From: Acinetobacter pittii
GTDB lineage: Bacteria > Pseudomonadota > Gammaproteobacteria > Pseudomonadales > Moraxellaceae
DNA: 64,000 bases
NCBI RefSeq assembly: GCF_034064985.1
Contig: NZ_CP139249.1
Span: forward strand, 2,480,001 to 2,544,000
Direction of reading: 5' to 3'
The position numbers were made by a program, and so were the translations under genes. Numbering within the stretch: the first letter of the stretch is position 1; each line of letters begins with the position of its first letter. This document shows, in pieces, positions 9,716-18,314 of the stretch. The notes under the pieces were generated by a model that worked only from the letters and a program-made list of their open reading frames with translations, had not been told where the DNA came from and searched no databases.

Positions 9716-10246
9716 ATGATCTTAAGATCTTTGCAAAGTTCAGAAATTGATCTTATTTGGCAGCAGATTAGCCGCCGTGAATTAATTACTCAAAACTACA
9801 TACAAAAACAGCAACAGCTAGAATTGGTTGATTGTTTTTTTGATGTACAAAATTGGGATTCATATCATCTAGAAAATGACCCGCCTAAACTCAAACAACT
9901 CTTTGCACAAGGTTCAATATTTATCGGTGCTTTTGACACCTCTGAAAAACTCGTTGGTGTGAGCGTAGTCTCAAACCAAGTTATAGCGGATTACCCTCAC
10001 GCTAAATTACTCCACTATTTCTACGTCGATGCAGATCAGCAAGGTCAAGGTATTGGCGCCAAACTGATGCAAGCCGCAAAAGAATCGGCCAAGCAACTCG
10101 GTGCAAACCAACTCTATATTTCAGCAACTCCAAGTCGGCGCACTGTTGACTTCTATATGAAGCATGGCGCGCAACCATTAAGTGCTCCAGATCAACAACT
10201 TTGGCAGCTTGAACCCGAAGATATCCATTTACTATGTAACGTTTAG
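9716..10246 (+). CDS. GNAT-family N-acetyltransferase
   Basis: 176 residues, one GNAT domain. The acetyl-CoA pyrophosphate loop is VDADQQGQGIGAKLMQAA (Q-x-x-G-x-G/A) preceded by a beta-strand with HYFYVD, and the C-terminal strand region includes YMKHGAQPL. The substrate cannot be read from the sequence. It lies 61 bases downstream of mutS on the same strand, separated by a hairpin, so partial co-transcription is possible. GGAG precedes the ATG. Confidence 0.9.
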   Translation: MILRSLQSSEIDLIWQQISRRELITQNYIQKQQQLELVDCFFDVQNWDSYHLENDPPKLKQLFAQGSIFIGAFDTSEKLVGVSVVSNQVIADYPHAKLLHYFYVDADQQGQGIGAKLMQAAKESAKQLGANQLYISATPSRRTVDFYMKHGAQPLSAPDQQLWQLEPEDIHLLCNV

Positions 10247-10591
10247 CGCTAAAAATTTAAGGGCTTTTTAACAAAAAGGCAGAAAATCAAAATTTATGAA
10301 AGAAAAAAATGAAAAGTTAAGGTATCTATTAAAATAGATGCCTTGACTTAAATGACATCTAAATAATTAAATAAAATATTTTTTAAGTTATTGTTTTATA
10401 AAATATATTATTATTTTAGTTTTATAGTTTCGCAACTCCTAAGGCTCAAAGATCTGTTTGATTATCAACGTATTAACTTATCTTCATATGCATGAATAAA
10501 GAATATCAATAAAAGCAATTGTTTGTTTACCCCTTTTTTGCCTAAAATAAGCTATTCAAAATGAAACCATATTTTTTAGGTAGCTGTCGCC
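10247..10591. other. Intergenic region with a long hairpin
   Basis: About 345 AT-rich bases between the GNAT gene and fdxA. The only structure I see is the near-perfect 17-bp hairpin at 10314-10349; the rest presumably carries the fdxA promoter. Confidence 0.5.
10314..10349 (+). repeat. 17-bp imperfect inverted repeat with 2-base loop
   Basis: Positions 10314-10330 pair with 10333-10349, with two G-T wobbles when read as RNA. No T tract follows. It may act as a transcript-end hairpin for the GNAT gene. Confidence 0.6.
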
Positions 10592-10915
10592 ATGACCTTT
10601 GTTGTCACTGAAAATTGTATTAAATGTAAATACCAAGATTGCGTAGAAGTTTGTCCTGTAGACTGTTTTTACGAAGGTCCGAATTTCCTAGTGATTAATC
10701 CGGATGAATGTATTGACTGTGCATTATGTGAACCAGAGTGCCCGGCAAATGCAATTTTCTCTGAAGATGAGTTACCTGAAGGTCAAGAAGTGTTTATTGA
10801 ATTAAATGCTGAACTTTCTCAAAAATGGCCTAACATTACTCAAATTGGCGATCAACCAGCTGACCGTGAAGAATGGAACGGTAAACCTGATAAATTACAA
10901 TATCTTGAAAAGTAA
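10592..10915 (+). CDS. fdxA: Seven-iron ferredoxin FdxA
   Basis: 107 residues, typical of the 3Fe-4S/4Fe-4S ferredoxins. It carries low-potential electrons in the cytoplasm. The cluster cysteines are [17 protein letters not shown] near the N-terminus and [16 protein letters not shown] in the second half. The first motif has the spacing of the 3Fe-4S site as in Azotobacter FdI. It is monocistronic, with a strong terminator 3' of it. Confidence 0.95.
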   Translation: MTFVVTENCIKCKYQDCVEVCPVDCFYEGPNFLVINPDECIDCALCEPECPANAIFSEDELPEGQEVFIELNAELSQKWPNITQIGDQPADREEWNGKPDKLQYLEK

Positions 10916-10918
10916 TTT

Positions 10919-10950
10919 AAAAAAAGATCAGCAACCGCTGATCTTTTTTA
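10919..10950 (+). terminator. Rho-independent terminator of fdxA
   Basis: The stem GATCAGC / GCTGATC (10926-10932 and 10937-10943) with an AACC loop is flanked by A and T runs, so it could work in both directions. Confidence 0.9.
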
Positions 10951-11045
10951 TACCCTATTCAAACATTTCATTGCAAATTCCTCGTAATTTGTGCACTGTT
11001 TTGCATTAAAATAGCCGCAATATTTATAAGTGCTTAATTTTTCTT

Positions 11046-11768
11046 ATGCGGAAGTTTTTGCAGAGTTTGGTACCCTTATGCATAATCCCAGCGGTTATGG
11101 TAGGTTGTGTCAGCTCTCCCCAACACACAACAACAGGCAAAACCTCTCCAAGTGGTAAACGAATCTTTATTCCACAAGAGCGCGTTATTATCGAGCGCCC
11201 AATTCCCCCTAAAGTTGAGCCTGCATCTTATCGAAACTGGTTAAGTTCGGGTGAAAATTACCAGCGTGTGCGTGAGTACGAAAATTTCTTAACCCGAAAC
11301 AACGTCGCAGGTATTGTGCCAAGCTTTGAGTTATTACGCTCAGCACGTGATTGGCAAAAATGTGGACGTTCAGAATATGCTGTGCCTAACCGCGAGCTAT
11401 GGGGAAATTCTTTATCGACCCTACGCGTATTTAAATATTTAGTGGCAGCAAAAGTTCTTACCGACTTTGAAGTGACCTCGGTTTATCGAGATTTACCTTT
11501 AAATGAATGTGCGGGTGGTGCAAGCTCATCTAAACATTTATTTAACTCGGCAATCGATTTCCGTATTGGTCCTGAGTTTCCACAAGCTCAAGATTATGCA
11601 TTTATCGAAAATACCAAGTTTAAACTTTGTCAGTTCTGGGCTCAGCATGGTCAAAGCTTAAATATGGGTATTGGCTTATATAGCTCAGGACAGATTCATA
11701 TCGATACGCAAGGCTATCGTACTTGGGGCCCTGACCTCACCCGAAACAGTTCGATGTGTAATTTCTAA
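11046..11768 (+). CDS. M15-family D,D-peptidase-like lipoprotein
   Basis: 240 residues. A lipoprotein signal peptide with lipobox VMVGC (about residues 17-21) anchors it in the envelope. The C-terminal half resembles peptidase family M15 (D-Ala-D-Ala carboxypeptidase type): a zinc-ligand segment SSKHLFNSAIDF (H-x6-D) and a second ligand pair GQIHID. Four cysteines may form disulfides (WQKCGR, NECAGG, KLCQFW, SMCNF). Predicted to trim or remodel peptidoglycan. The position is between fdxA and a methyltransferase gene, each with its own terminator. Confidence 0.85.
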   Translation: MRKFLQSLVPLCIIPAVMVGCVSSPQHTTTGKTSPSGKRIFIPQERVIIERPIPPKVEPASYRNWLSSGENYQRVREYENFLTRNNVAGIVPSFELLRSARDWQKCGRSEYAVPNRELWGNSLSTLRVFKYLVAAKVLTDFEVTSVYRDLPLNECAGGASSSKHLFNSAIDFRIGPEFPQAQDYAFIENTKFKLCQFWAQHGQSLNMGIGLYSSGQIHIDTQGYRTWGPDLTRNSSMCNF

Positions 11769-11770
11769 TA

Positions 11771-11803
11771 AAAAAACTCCTTTCAACTGAAAGGAGTTTT
11801 TTT
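11771..11803 (+). terminator. Bidirectional-looking Rho-independent terminator
   Basis: AAAAAACTCCTTTC and its complement (11771-11784 and 11789-11802) flank a 4-base loop, and a T run follows directly after the peptidase stop codon. Confidence 0.9.
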
Positions 11804-11906
11804 ATTGTTCATTTCCCAATCAACCAAAATTTCTTGAACTGAAGATTTTTGCACTCTAGGCATAAACGTTTAAAATAGCCCGATCAACATATAGGTAAAT
11901 TTGATT

Positions 11907-12575
11907 ATGCAGCAGATGTGGACAGACATTGACCAATATATCGATTCACATTTAATTCCCGAAGACCCGCGACTCGAATATGCATTAAAGAATACCGATG
12001 AACACGGCTTTTCAAATCATCTTGCAGTGGCTCCTAACCAAGGAATGTTCTTGCAGATGCTTATTCAAATGAATAAATGCAAACGAGTCTTAGAAATCGG
12101 AACTTTTGCTGCATACAGTACCATCTGGTTAGGCCTTGCTTTACCTGAAGATGGTTATTTACTCACAATAGAAGGCCGTGCTACTCATGCAGAAATGGCT
12201 CAGAAAAATATCGACTATGCTAATCTTCCGGTAAAAGTCGATCTGCGAGCTGGCCGCGCTGCAGATATCCTTTCTGCGATTGATCCTCAATCTATCGAGC
12301 CTTTTGATTTTATTTTCATTGATGCTGATAAACAGGGTTATCCTGAATATTTAGAATTGAGTTTGAAATTTTCGAGATCTGGTACGATTATCGTGCTCGA
12401 CAATGTAATTCGCGCAGGTGATATTTTAAATCCTGAGAATAAAAAACCGAGTATTGAAGGCATCCGTGAAATGTTTAAAGCCTTAGAAAACCATCCGCAA
12501 ATATTGTCTTGTACAGCTCTGCAAACGGTTGGCTCAAAAGGTCATGATGGCTTCGCAATTGCAATTGTGAAATAA
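11907..12575 (+). CDS. Family-3 O-methyltransferase (SAM-dependent, COMT/CCoAOMT-like)
   Basis: 222 residues. The SAM-binding motif is RVLEIGTFAAYSTIWLA-like (VLEIGTFAAYSTIWLGLA), followed by LLTIEGRATHAEMAQKNI (acidic ribose-binding residue), DFIFIDADKQGYPEYLE (the D-A-D-K metal-binding motif of class I O-methyltransferases) and IVLDNVIRAGDI. It should methylate a catechol-like or related hydroxyl with a divalent metal. The frame also opens two codons earlier at a TTG; I use the ATG at 11907. Native substrate unknown. Confidence 0.9.
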   Translation: MQQMWTDIDQYIDSHLIPEDPRLEYALKNTDEHGFSNHLAVAPNQGMFLQMLIQMNKCKRVLEIGTFAAYSTIWLGLALPEDGYLLTIEGRATHAEMAQKNIDYANLPVKVDLRAGRAADILSAIDPQSIEPFDFIFIDADKQGYPEYLELSLKFSRSGTIIVLDNVIRAGDILNPENKKPSIEGIREMFKALENHPQILSCTALQTVGSKGHDGFAIAIVK

Positions 12576-12645
12576 TGGTTAAAAAATCATCTTTTTTATT
12601 TTATTATTTATAATCAATTAATTACTTTTATTACTGTTGCTTTTC

Positions 12646-12682
12646 CATATAGTTATCCACAAGATTTGCGGATAACTATATG
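12646..12682. repeat. 13-bp perfect inverted repeat containing opposed DnaA-box-like sequences
   Basis: CATATAGTTATCC (12646-12658) and its exact complement (12670-12682) enclose an 11-base loop between two convergent genes. The left arm runs into TTATCCACA (12653-12661), an exact DnaA-box consensus; the right arm on the other strand reads TTATCCGCA, one mismatch away. It could simply be a shared transcription-end hairpin, but it lacks T tracts. Confidence 0.6.
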
Positions 12683-12691
12683 CAAATCTCA

Positions 12692-13534
12692 TCATTTAGC
12701 CACAAGTAACGGTACAGTCGCGTTTCGGAATATAGTTGTCGCAATACTTCCCAAGAAGAACTGGTGAATTTTGCTATGGCTAAATGCCCCTAACACAATG
12801 ATCTGAATACCATGCTCTTGTTGGTACTCTAGAATATTTTGTGCAACATCGCCATAACGGTAAACGGTGACTACATCTAGACCCGCTTGTTTAAGATAAT
12901 GCTCTGGTTCATTTAATATTTCTGGATGATCCCCTACATACACCAAATGACATTGCAGTGTTCGCAATAAGTCACTTTGGGCAATACGGCGCATCATTTT
13001 TTGGCATGTTGGCGAGTATTCATAAGCAAAGATAAATCGGGTTGGGACTTTAAAGTTTTCACCAATGGTCAACACAGTACAATTCGCACCACGAATGAAG
13101 TTTTCGACATTACTACCAATTGGTTTATGTTTTTCGGCGGCTCTTTCCCCGACTCGACCTAAAATGACGATATCATTTTCATGTAAGAGATTAAAACTTT
13201 GCTCTAAAAAATCACCTTTTTCTTGGATTTTTGAACTGGTAATTCCGTGTTTTTCTTGAATAAGATCAGAAATGTGACGGAGTAAATTATTACTATAATC
13301 TAACGCGAGTTCACTTTGTTTTTGCTCTAGCTCAGCTAACTCTTTTAGCAGCATTGCATTGCTTTCAAAGCCGATTACCCCACTAATTTCACCGAGATGA
13401 TAACTGGCTGGGTAATAGTCCAGAATTTGTAATAATACAAGTTCCCGTCCAGTTGCTTTAGCAACCCATGCTGCTGCATCGGCAATAGCATTAATACACG
13501 GTGATGAGTCAATACACGCAATAACACGGTTCAT
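12692..13534 (-). CDS. Universal stress protein, tandem UspA domains
   Basis: 280 residues made of two Usp domains (about 1-150 and 160-280). Each ends with the ATP-binding pattern G-x2-G-x9-G-[ST]: GRVGERAAEKHKPIGSNVE in the first, and a looser GAFSHSKIHQFFLGSIATT in the second. The N-terminus MNRVIACIDSS is the usual nucleotide-binding first strand. Such tandem proteins are cytosolic stress-protection factors. The gene stands alone, converging on the O-methyltransferase gene. Confidence 0.93.
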   Translation of the reverse strand: MNRVIACIDSSPCINAIADAAAWVAKATGRELVLLQILDYYPASYHLGEISGVIGFESNAMLLKELAELEQKQSELALDYSNNLLRHISDLIQEKHGITSSKIQEKGDFLEQSFNLLHENDIVILGRVGERAAEKHKPIGSNVENFIRGANCTVLTIGENFKVPTRFIFAYEYSPTCQKMMRRIAQSDLLRTLQCHLVYVGDHPEILNEPEHYLKQAGLDVVTVYRYGDVAQNILEYQQEHGIQIIVLGAFSHSKIHQFFLGSIATTIFRNATVPLLVAK

Positions 13535-13689
13535 GTTAGCCTCTCTTCTTCAGGTCTATTGCCTTGGAGATTATTATTAAAACTTAGCTTTAACTTAACA
13601 TAGATAAAAATTGGTATGTTAAGGTTTATGTATAAAAACCAACTTTTTTGTTTAAAGATCAAACATTTTATTACATTCTTAAAACTGCA

Positions 13690-14301
13690 TTATTCTCTTA
13701 AGCGAATAAATTTTGCGGGATTCCCACCCACAATATGGTACGGCTCAACATCTTTGGTCACCATACTATTCATCCCGACCACAGCATGTTTACCGATTTT
13801 TATACCATCTTTGATCCCCACATGTGCACCCAACCAAGCGTCCTGCTCAATTTCAATTCCTTTAGAAGTAACCGGCTGTTGGTAAAGCGGACGGTCTAAT
13901 TGCATCCCGTGGTCAAATGCATATAAATGACAATATGCTGCAATTCGGACTTGGTCATGCAACTTTATGCCCGCTCGCCCACCATCTAAAATACAATGAT
14001 GATTTATTGCGACTTCGTTACCGATTTCAAGCGGTCCATGCAATGTGCAATCAGCCGCAATAAAACTATTATCGCCAATGATAATTTTGCGCCCCGGCTC
14101 AGCAAAAATGTGTGCCAAAGGTGAAATAAAACAATTTTCACCAATCTCAACGGTTTCCATATCCATTAAATAAGCTTGATATTCTTTTTGCCATTCTTCG
14201 GCCCAAGCACGATGTTTAGGTTTTAAACTCCAATATAACCATGGCATATAGTTTAAGCGGTGTTTATGTTGCTCACGATATTTGAGTAAGGAATCAGTCA
14301 T
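13690..14301 (-). CDS. Left-handed beta-helix (hexapeptide) acyltransferase
   Basis: 203 residues. After a 55-residue helical lead, hexapeptide repeats run from about 55 to 195 (VEIGENCFISPLAHI, IIIGDNSFIAADCTL, LEIGNEVAINHHCIL, IEIEQDAWLGAHV, IKIGKHAVVGMNSMVTKDVEPYHIVGGNPAKFI). The C-terminal block is that of maltose/galactoside/NodL-type O-acetyltransferases, and the His of FDHGM is in the position of their catalytic His. The gene overlaps the stop of the YigZ gene upstream by 8 bases, so the two are translationally coupled. The acceptor is unknown. Confidence 0.88.
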   Translation of the reverse strand: MTDSLLKYREQHKHRLNYMPWLYWSLKPKHRAWAEEWQKEYQAYLMDMETVEIGENCFISPLAHIFAEPGRKIIIGDNSFIAADCTLHGPLEIGNEVAINHHCILDGGRAGIKLHDQVRIAAYCHLYAFDHGMQLDRPLYQQPVTSKGIEIEQDAWLGAHVGIKDGIKIGKHAVVGMNSMVTKDVEPYHIVGGNPAKFIRLRE

Positions 14302-14893
14302 CAGTTAATTCCTCTTCTATTTTTAATTCTTCACGACCACGTGTAACATCTCTAAGTTTTAACGCCAGCGGTTCAATTTGATGTATTTGTAGCCTTGCTT
14401 CAATATCTACACCTGTTGCCGTGTAAGTTTCCTGATATTCAATTTGTTGTTGAGTCAGCTCATATTGAAATATGGCCCATTCATTAAAATGGCAAGAAAA
14501 ATGAATCGTCTTCTTGGCAATGAGTTCAATACGTTCAGCCAACAGTAAACATTGTCCAGCACAGCCACCATAAGCTCGTACAAGGCCGCCTGTTCCTAGT
14601 TTTATTCCACCATACCAACGGTTAACCATCACAATAATATTAGTTAAGTCATTCCCTTCAATGGTTGCCAAGATTGGACGCCCTGCTGTGCCTGACGGCT
14701 CACCATCATCGTTAAAGCGTACGTTATGCCCAATTTTCCATGCCCAACATTGGTGAGTGGTCGAGATATCTTTGTTGTGTTCTAAAAATTCTTTAACTTG
14801 CTGTTCATTTTCGACTGGTGCAGCGATGGTCTGAAATCTGCTTTTTTTAATTTCTTCTTCAAATGTAATCTGTGATGCAATCGTAAAAGCCAT
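14294..14893 (-). CDS. YigZ/IMPACT-family protein
   Basis: 199 residues, the normal length for YigZ. The IMPACT signature is complete: DDGEPSGTAGRPIL, followed by VMVNRWYGGIKLGTGGLVRAYG, and a smaller C-terminal ferredoxin-like domain. Eukaryotic IMPACT modulates Gcn2; the bacterial role is unsettled. First gene of a two-gene unit with the hexapeptide acyltransferase. Confidence 0.93.
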   Translation of the reverse strand: MAFTIASQITFEEEIKKSRFQTIAAPVENEQQVKEFLEHNKDISTTHQCWAWKIGHNVRFNDDGEPSGTAGRPILATIEGNDLTNIIVMVNRWYGGIKLGTGGLVRAYGGCAGQCLLLAERIELIAKKTIHFSCHFNEWAIFQYELTQQQIEYQETYTATGVDIEARLQIHQIEPLALKLRDVTRGREELKIEEELTDD

Positions 14894-14954
14894 AAATTAA
14901 ATAAAGCATAATAAAAATCAAATTATAACGTGAATTTAAAAGAATCAAACCCAT

Positions 14955-14985
14955 AAAAAAGCCCCGAATCTCGGGGCTTTTTTTA
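14955..14985 (-). terminator. Strong terminator of the type I secretion operon
   Basis: The stem GCCCCGA / TCGGGGC (14961-14967 and 14971-14977) has A and T runs on both sides. Read on the minus strand it directly follows the HlyD-like gene; read on plus it faces nothing. Confidence 0.9.
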
Positions 14986-16176
14986 TTATCTTTCTCGTAA
15001 TGCTTCTTTGGCTTTATTAAATGGTTTAAGTAAGTAATCCAGTACTGTTTTTTCACCAGTACGAATATCTACTGTTGCCACCATACCCGGCGTAATTCCA
15101 AAAGCCTTACCTTCTTTATTATAAAGCTTGTCAGAATCAGTGCGGATATAAACACGGTAATAGAATTGGTCTTGTTTAACCTCATCACGAATCGTGTCGG
15201 GTGAAATAACCGTAACTTTACCTTTTAGACCACCATAAATTGAGTAATCGTAGGCAGTAATCTTAACCAGAGCTTCTTGTCCTGGACGAATAAAGGCAAT
15301 GTCACGCGGCAAAATACGCGCTTCAATCAGCAGTTGTTCATCGATTGGTACAATCGTCATCAATTTACCGTTTTGTGGAATAACCCCACCATGCGTAGTC
15401 ACCGCAATTTCTTTTACAACCCCACGTACTGGTGCTCTAAACACTGCACGATCTAAACTGTCACTACGGCCCAGTACGATTTGTTGCTGTGTTTTACTAT
15501 CAGTCGTAGCCTTAGATAGCTCTTCACGCGCTTTCACATAATACTGGTTCTGCGCATCATTCATTTTGTTTTGCAGATCATTTGCTTCACGACGTAGACG
15601 TAAAACCTCGACCTCACTTGCTGCACCTTTTGCAACTAACGGCTCTGTCATTGCCAGTTCTTGTTGTACCAGTTGTAAAGCCTGTCTTAAACCTGCAAGC
15701 GTTTGCTCAAGATCAGCGCGACGCGAACGATATAGCGCTGTTTCTTCTTGTACAAGCTTTGGTTCTTTCATCACAATTTCAGGAAAAACCAAAGGCGTAC
15801 CATTTACTTCCGCACGCAAACGCGCTGCTGTCGCTTGAGCAGAGATCAGTAAAGATCTTGATTCACCGACATTTGACGCAAAACGGGTTGGATCGAGCTG
15901 TGCAAGAACTTGTCCTTTTTGAACAATGTCGCCTTCTTGTACATTCAGCTTGGTTAAAATACCACCTTCTAAAGACTGGATCACCTGCTCTTTAGAGGAT
16001 GGAATCACTTTACCCGTACCAGTAGAAACTTCTTCAAGTTTAAATACCCATGCCCAGATAAAGAAAATAACCAAACCGATTCCCACAATCCAGATCACTA
16101 AACTGGCGCGTGGTAATGGTGGCTCACTATAAGAGACATTCATTGAACGGGTGAGTTCTTGTTGTTGTTCGCTCAT
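14986..16176 (-). CDS. Type I secretion membrane-fusion protein, HlyD family
   Basis: 396 residues. One N-terminal membrane span (LVIWIVGIGLVIFFIWAWVF, about residues 25-45), then a lipoyl-like half-motif (VIPSSKEQVIQSLEGGIL), a long coiled-coil hairpin (about 100-230), and a second lipoyl/beta-barrel part (RAPVRGVVKEIAVTTHGGVIPQNGKLMTIVP). This is the periplasmic adaptor between the ABC exporter and the TolC-like channel. Its start overlaps the stop of the ABC gene by 4 bases. The C-terminus (GMVATVDIRTGEKTVLDYLLKPF) is the conserved HlyD/LapC end. Confidence 0.93.
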   Translation of the reverse strand: MSEQQQELTRSMNVSYSEPPLPRASLVIWIVGIGLVIFFIWAWVFKLEEVSTGTGKVIPSSKEQVIQSLEGGILTKLNVQEGDIVQKGQVLAQLDPTRFASNVGESRSLLISAQATAARLRAEVNGTPLVFPEIVMKEPKLVQEETALYRSRRADLEQTLAGLRQALQLVQQELAMTEPLVAKGAASEVEVLRLRREANDLQNKMNDAQNQYYVKAREELSKATTDSKTQQQIVLGRSDSLDRAVFRAPVRGVVKEIAVTTHGGVIPQNGKLMTIVPIDEQLLIEARILPRDIAFIRPGQEALVKITAYDYSIYGGLKGKVTVISPDTIRDEVKQDQFYYRVYIRTDSDKLYNKEGKAFGITPGMVATVDIRTGEKTVLDYLLKPFNKAKEALRER

Positions 16177-18314
16177 GAATTACCCCCTTGGCTTACTTGT
16201 TTTTGTTGGGCTGTTGATTGATTAAGGACCTGATCTCTTGGACCATCCATCACGATTTTGCCTTCGTTAACGACAATAATACGGTCCACCAGATCTAAAA
16301 CAGCTCGGCGGTGCGTCGCAACGACCAAAGTACGATGTGCTAGCCAAACTTTTAAATGATCAATCAGTTGTTTCTCTGCCACATCATCAATCGCTGCTGT
16401 CGGTTCATCCAACAGTAAAATGTTAGGTTGACGAATCAATAGACGTGCCAGTAACAATGCTTGTTTCTGACCACCAGAGAAACCAACACCACCTTCTAAA
16501 ATCAGGTGATCTAACCCTTCTTTTTTCTCTTGAACAAAAGGTAATGCACCAGTCACCACCAAAGCACGAAGAATATCTTCATCTGTTGCAAGTGGTGCAC
16601 CTAAAGTCAGGTTTTCACGAATCGTACCGTAGAAAAGATGTGCATTTTGGTTGAGTAGGCCCATATCACGGCGTACATCAGACGGATCAATTAAAGAAAG
16701 ATCAAGACCATCTAAGTGCACTGCACCTTGAGTTGGAACTTGCATACCAGATAGAAGTTGAAGCAGTGTCGATTTACCTGCACCATTACGACCTAAGATT
16801 GCAATTTTTTCACCAGCACGAATTTTTAAATGACGAATGGCCAAACTCGGTTTCGGGTCTTCTTCTCCATATTGGAATAAGACATTTTTTAATTCGTAAT
16901 CGCCATTTAAAACGGCCTTGTGAACCAGATGCGAGCGGTCCGCCTGATCGATTGGGCGCTGCATGAGTTCATCAAGACTTTGTTTTGCAACTTTTGCTTG
17001 CTGTAACCGGCCTAACACACCTGTAATTTGTGCAACTGGGCCTAACATACGTGAAGATAAGATTGAACACGCAACTAAAGCACCCGTAGTCATTTCACCT
17101 TCCATCACGGCAAAACATCCCACTAGCACCACAATTGCATAGGTCAAGCCTTGTAGCATTTGAGTCCATGCCATTAAGGTCCCAACAATTTTACGCTGTC
17201 TCATCCCGATATCGGCTGAAACTTCGTTCATGTGGTTCCACTGGTTTTGGAAACGAGACTCAGCACGTAATAACTTGATATCTTCAATACCTTGCACCGC
17301 TTCAACAAGAATCGCGTTACGGATTGAGGATTCTCTCATACCCTCTTGTGCGAGTTGCGCCAGTTTCTTCTGCGCCAGAATACCTGGCAAAAGCATAAGG
17401 GGTACAACCAGCAACATCACCCAAAACAGTTTTCCACCAATAATAGCAAAGATGATTAGGAACAGGAAAAAGAATGGGAAATCGGCAATGGCACTAATGG
17501 TGGTTGATGTCACCAACTCGCGAACGCCTTCGAGTTCACGAATCTGGGAAATAAAACTACCAGTAGATTTTGAACGATCTTTATTTTTGATACGTAAGGC
17601 ATGACCAAATACACGGTCAGAAACACGTAAGTCAGCACGTTTACCAATAATATCGGATAAATACACTCGCGATATACGTAAGGTAAACTCAAAAAGAGCT
17701 GCTATCAGTACACCACCTGCCAGCACCCATAAAGTCGGAATAGACTGAGAAGGTACAACGCGGTCATACACTTGCATTGAGAAAATAATGGTTGCCAGTG
17801 CCAATACGTTGGCAATGAGTGAGGCAAACATAATATCAACGTAGCGTTTCCAGTCTCTTAGAACAATTGACCAGAACCAACTTGCTTCATACGGTTTGAT
17901 ATATTCATCAATACGTGCATCGGGAATAGATGTTTCAGGGCGCAGAATATAGACATTCTTAATTGTAGTTTTTAAAACATCTAAGCTTAAATTTTGAGAA
18001 AGGCCATGATCTCCACTAAATTGGATACTGACATTTCCTTGAGTATCAGCTTTATCAATTACACCGACTTGTCCGTCATTGAACTCGACCATGACAGGTA
18101 AACGCCATGGGTTGAGCAACTCTAAAGAAAATGGCACTTTACGTAAATTGAGTCCAACTTGACGTGTAATGAGCTGTAAAACATCATCAAGGTTTTGATT
18201 TTGGTTCCAGTCAAGTTGTAAACGAATTCTTTCTTCTGAAGGCTCAATTCTATAATGTTTAGCAATCGTTAAGACTGCCTGTAACCAGGGCTGGTAGTTT
18301 ATTTTTGTCATCAT
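16173..18314 (-). CDS. Type I secretion ABC transporter (permease-ATPase, LapB-like) with degenerate C39 domain
   Basis: 713 residues. Residues 1-130 form a C39-like domain without the catalytic Cys, as in exporters of large RTX or Bap-type adhesins. The membrane domain spans about 155-430 and the ATPase about 470-700: Walker A GRNGAGKST, signature FSGGQKQ, Walker B NILLLDEPTAAID, H-loop VVATHR. It powers one-step secretion of an unprocessed protein across both membranes. Stop and start codons overlap by 4 bases with both neighbours, giving a coupled TolC-ABC-HlyD operon. No substrate gene lies within the window next to it. Confidence 0.94.
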   Translation of the reverse strand: MMTKINYQPWLQAVLTIAKHYRIEPSEERIRLQLDWNQNQNLDDVLQLITRQVGLNLRKVPFSLELLNPWRLPVMVEFNDGQVGVIDKADTQGNVSIQFSGDHGLSQNLSLDVLKTTIKNVYILRPETSIPDARIDEYIKPYEASWFWSIVLRDWKRYVDIMFASLIANVLALATIIFSMQVYDRVVPSQSIPTLWVLAGGVLIAALFEFTLRISRVYLSDIIGKRADLRVSDRVFGHALRIKNKDRSKSTGSFISQIRELEGVRELVTSTTISAIADFPFFFLFLIIFAIIGGKLFWVMLLVVPLMLLPGILAQKKLAQLAQEGMRESSIRNAILVEAVQGIEDIKLLRAESRFQNQWNHMNEVSADIGMRQRKIVGTLMAWTQMLQGLTYAIVVLVGCFAVMEGEMTTGALVACSILSSRMLGPVAQITGVLGRLQQAKVAKQSLDELMQRPIDQADRSHLVHKAVLNGDYELKNVLFQYGEEDPKPSLAIRHLKIRAGEKIAILGRNGAGKSTLLQLLSGMQVPTQGAVHLDGLDLSLIDPSDVRRDMGLLNQNAHLFYGTIRENLTLGAPLATDEDILRALVVTGALPFVQEKKEGLDHLILEGGVGFSGGQKQALLLARLLIRQPNILLLDEPTAAIDDVAEKQLIDHLKVWLAHRTLVVATHRRAVLDLVDRIIVVNEGKIVMDGPRDQVLNQSTAQQKQVSQGGNS

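Noticed and set aside
15299..17604. Several plus-strand ORFs inside the type I secretion operon
   Set aside because: They are antisense shadows of the HlyD and ABC genes, with no ribosome binding sites.
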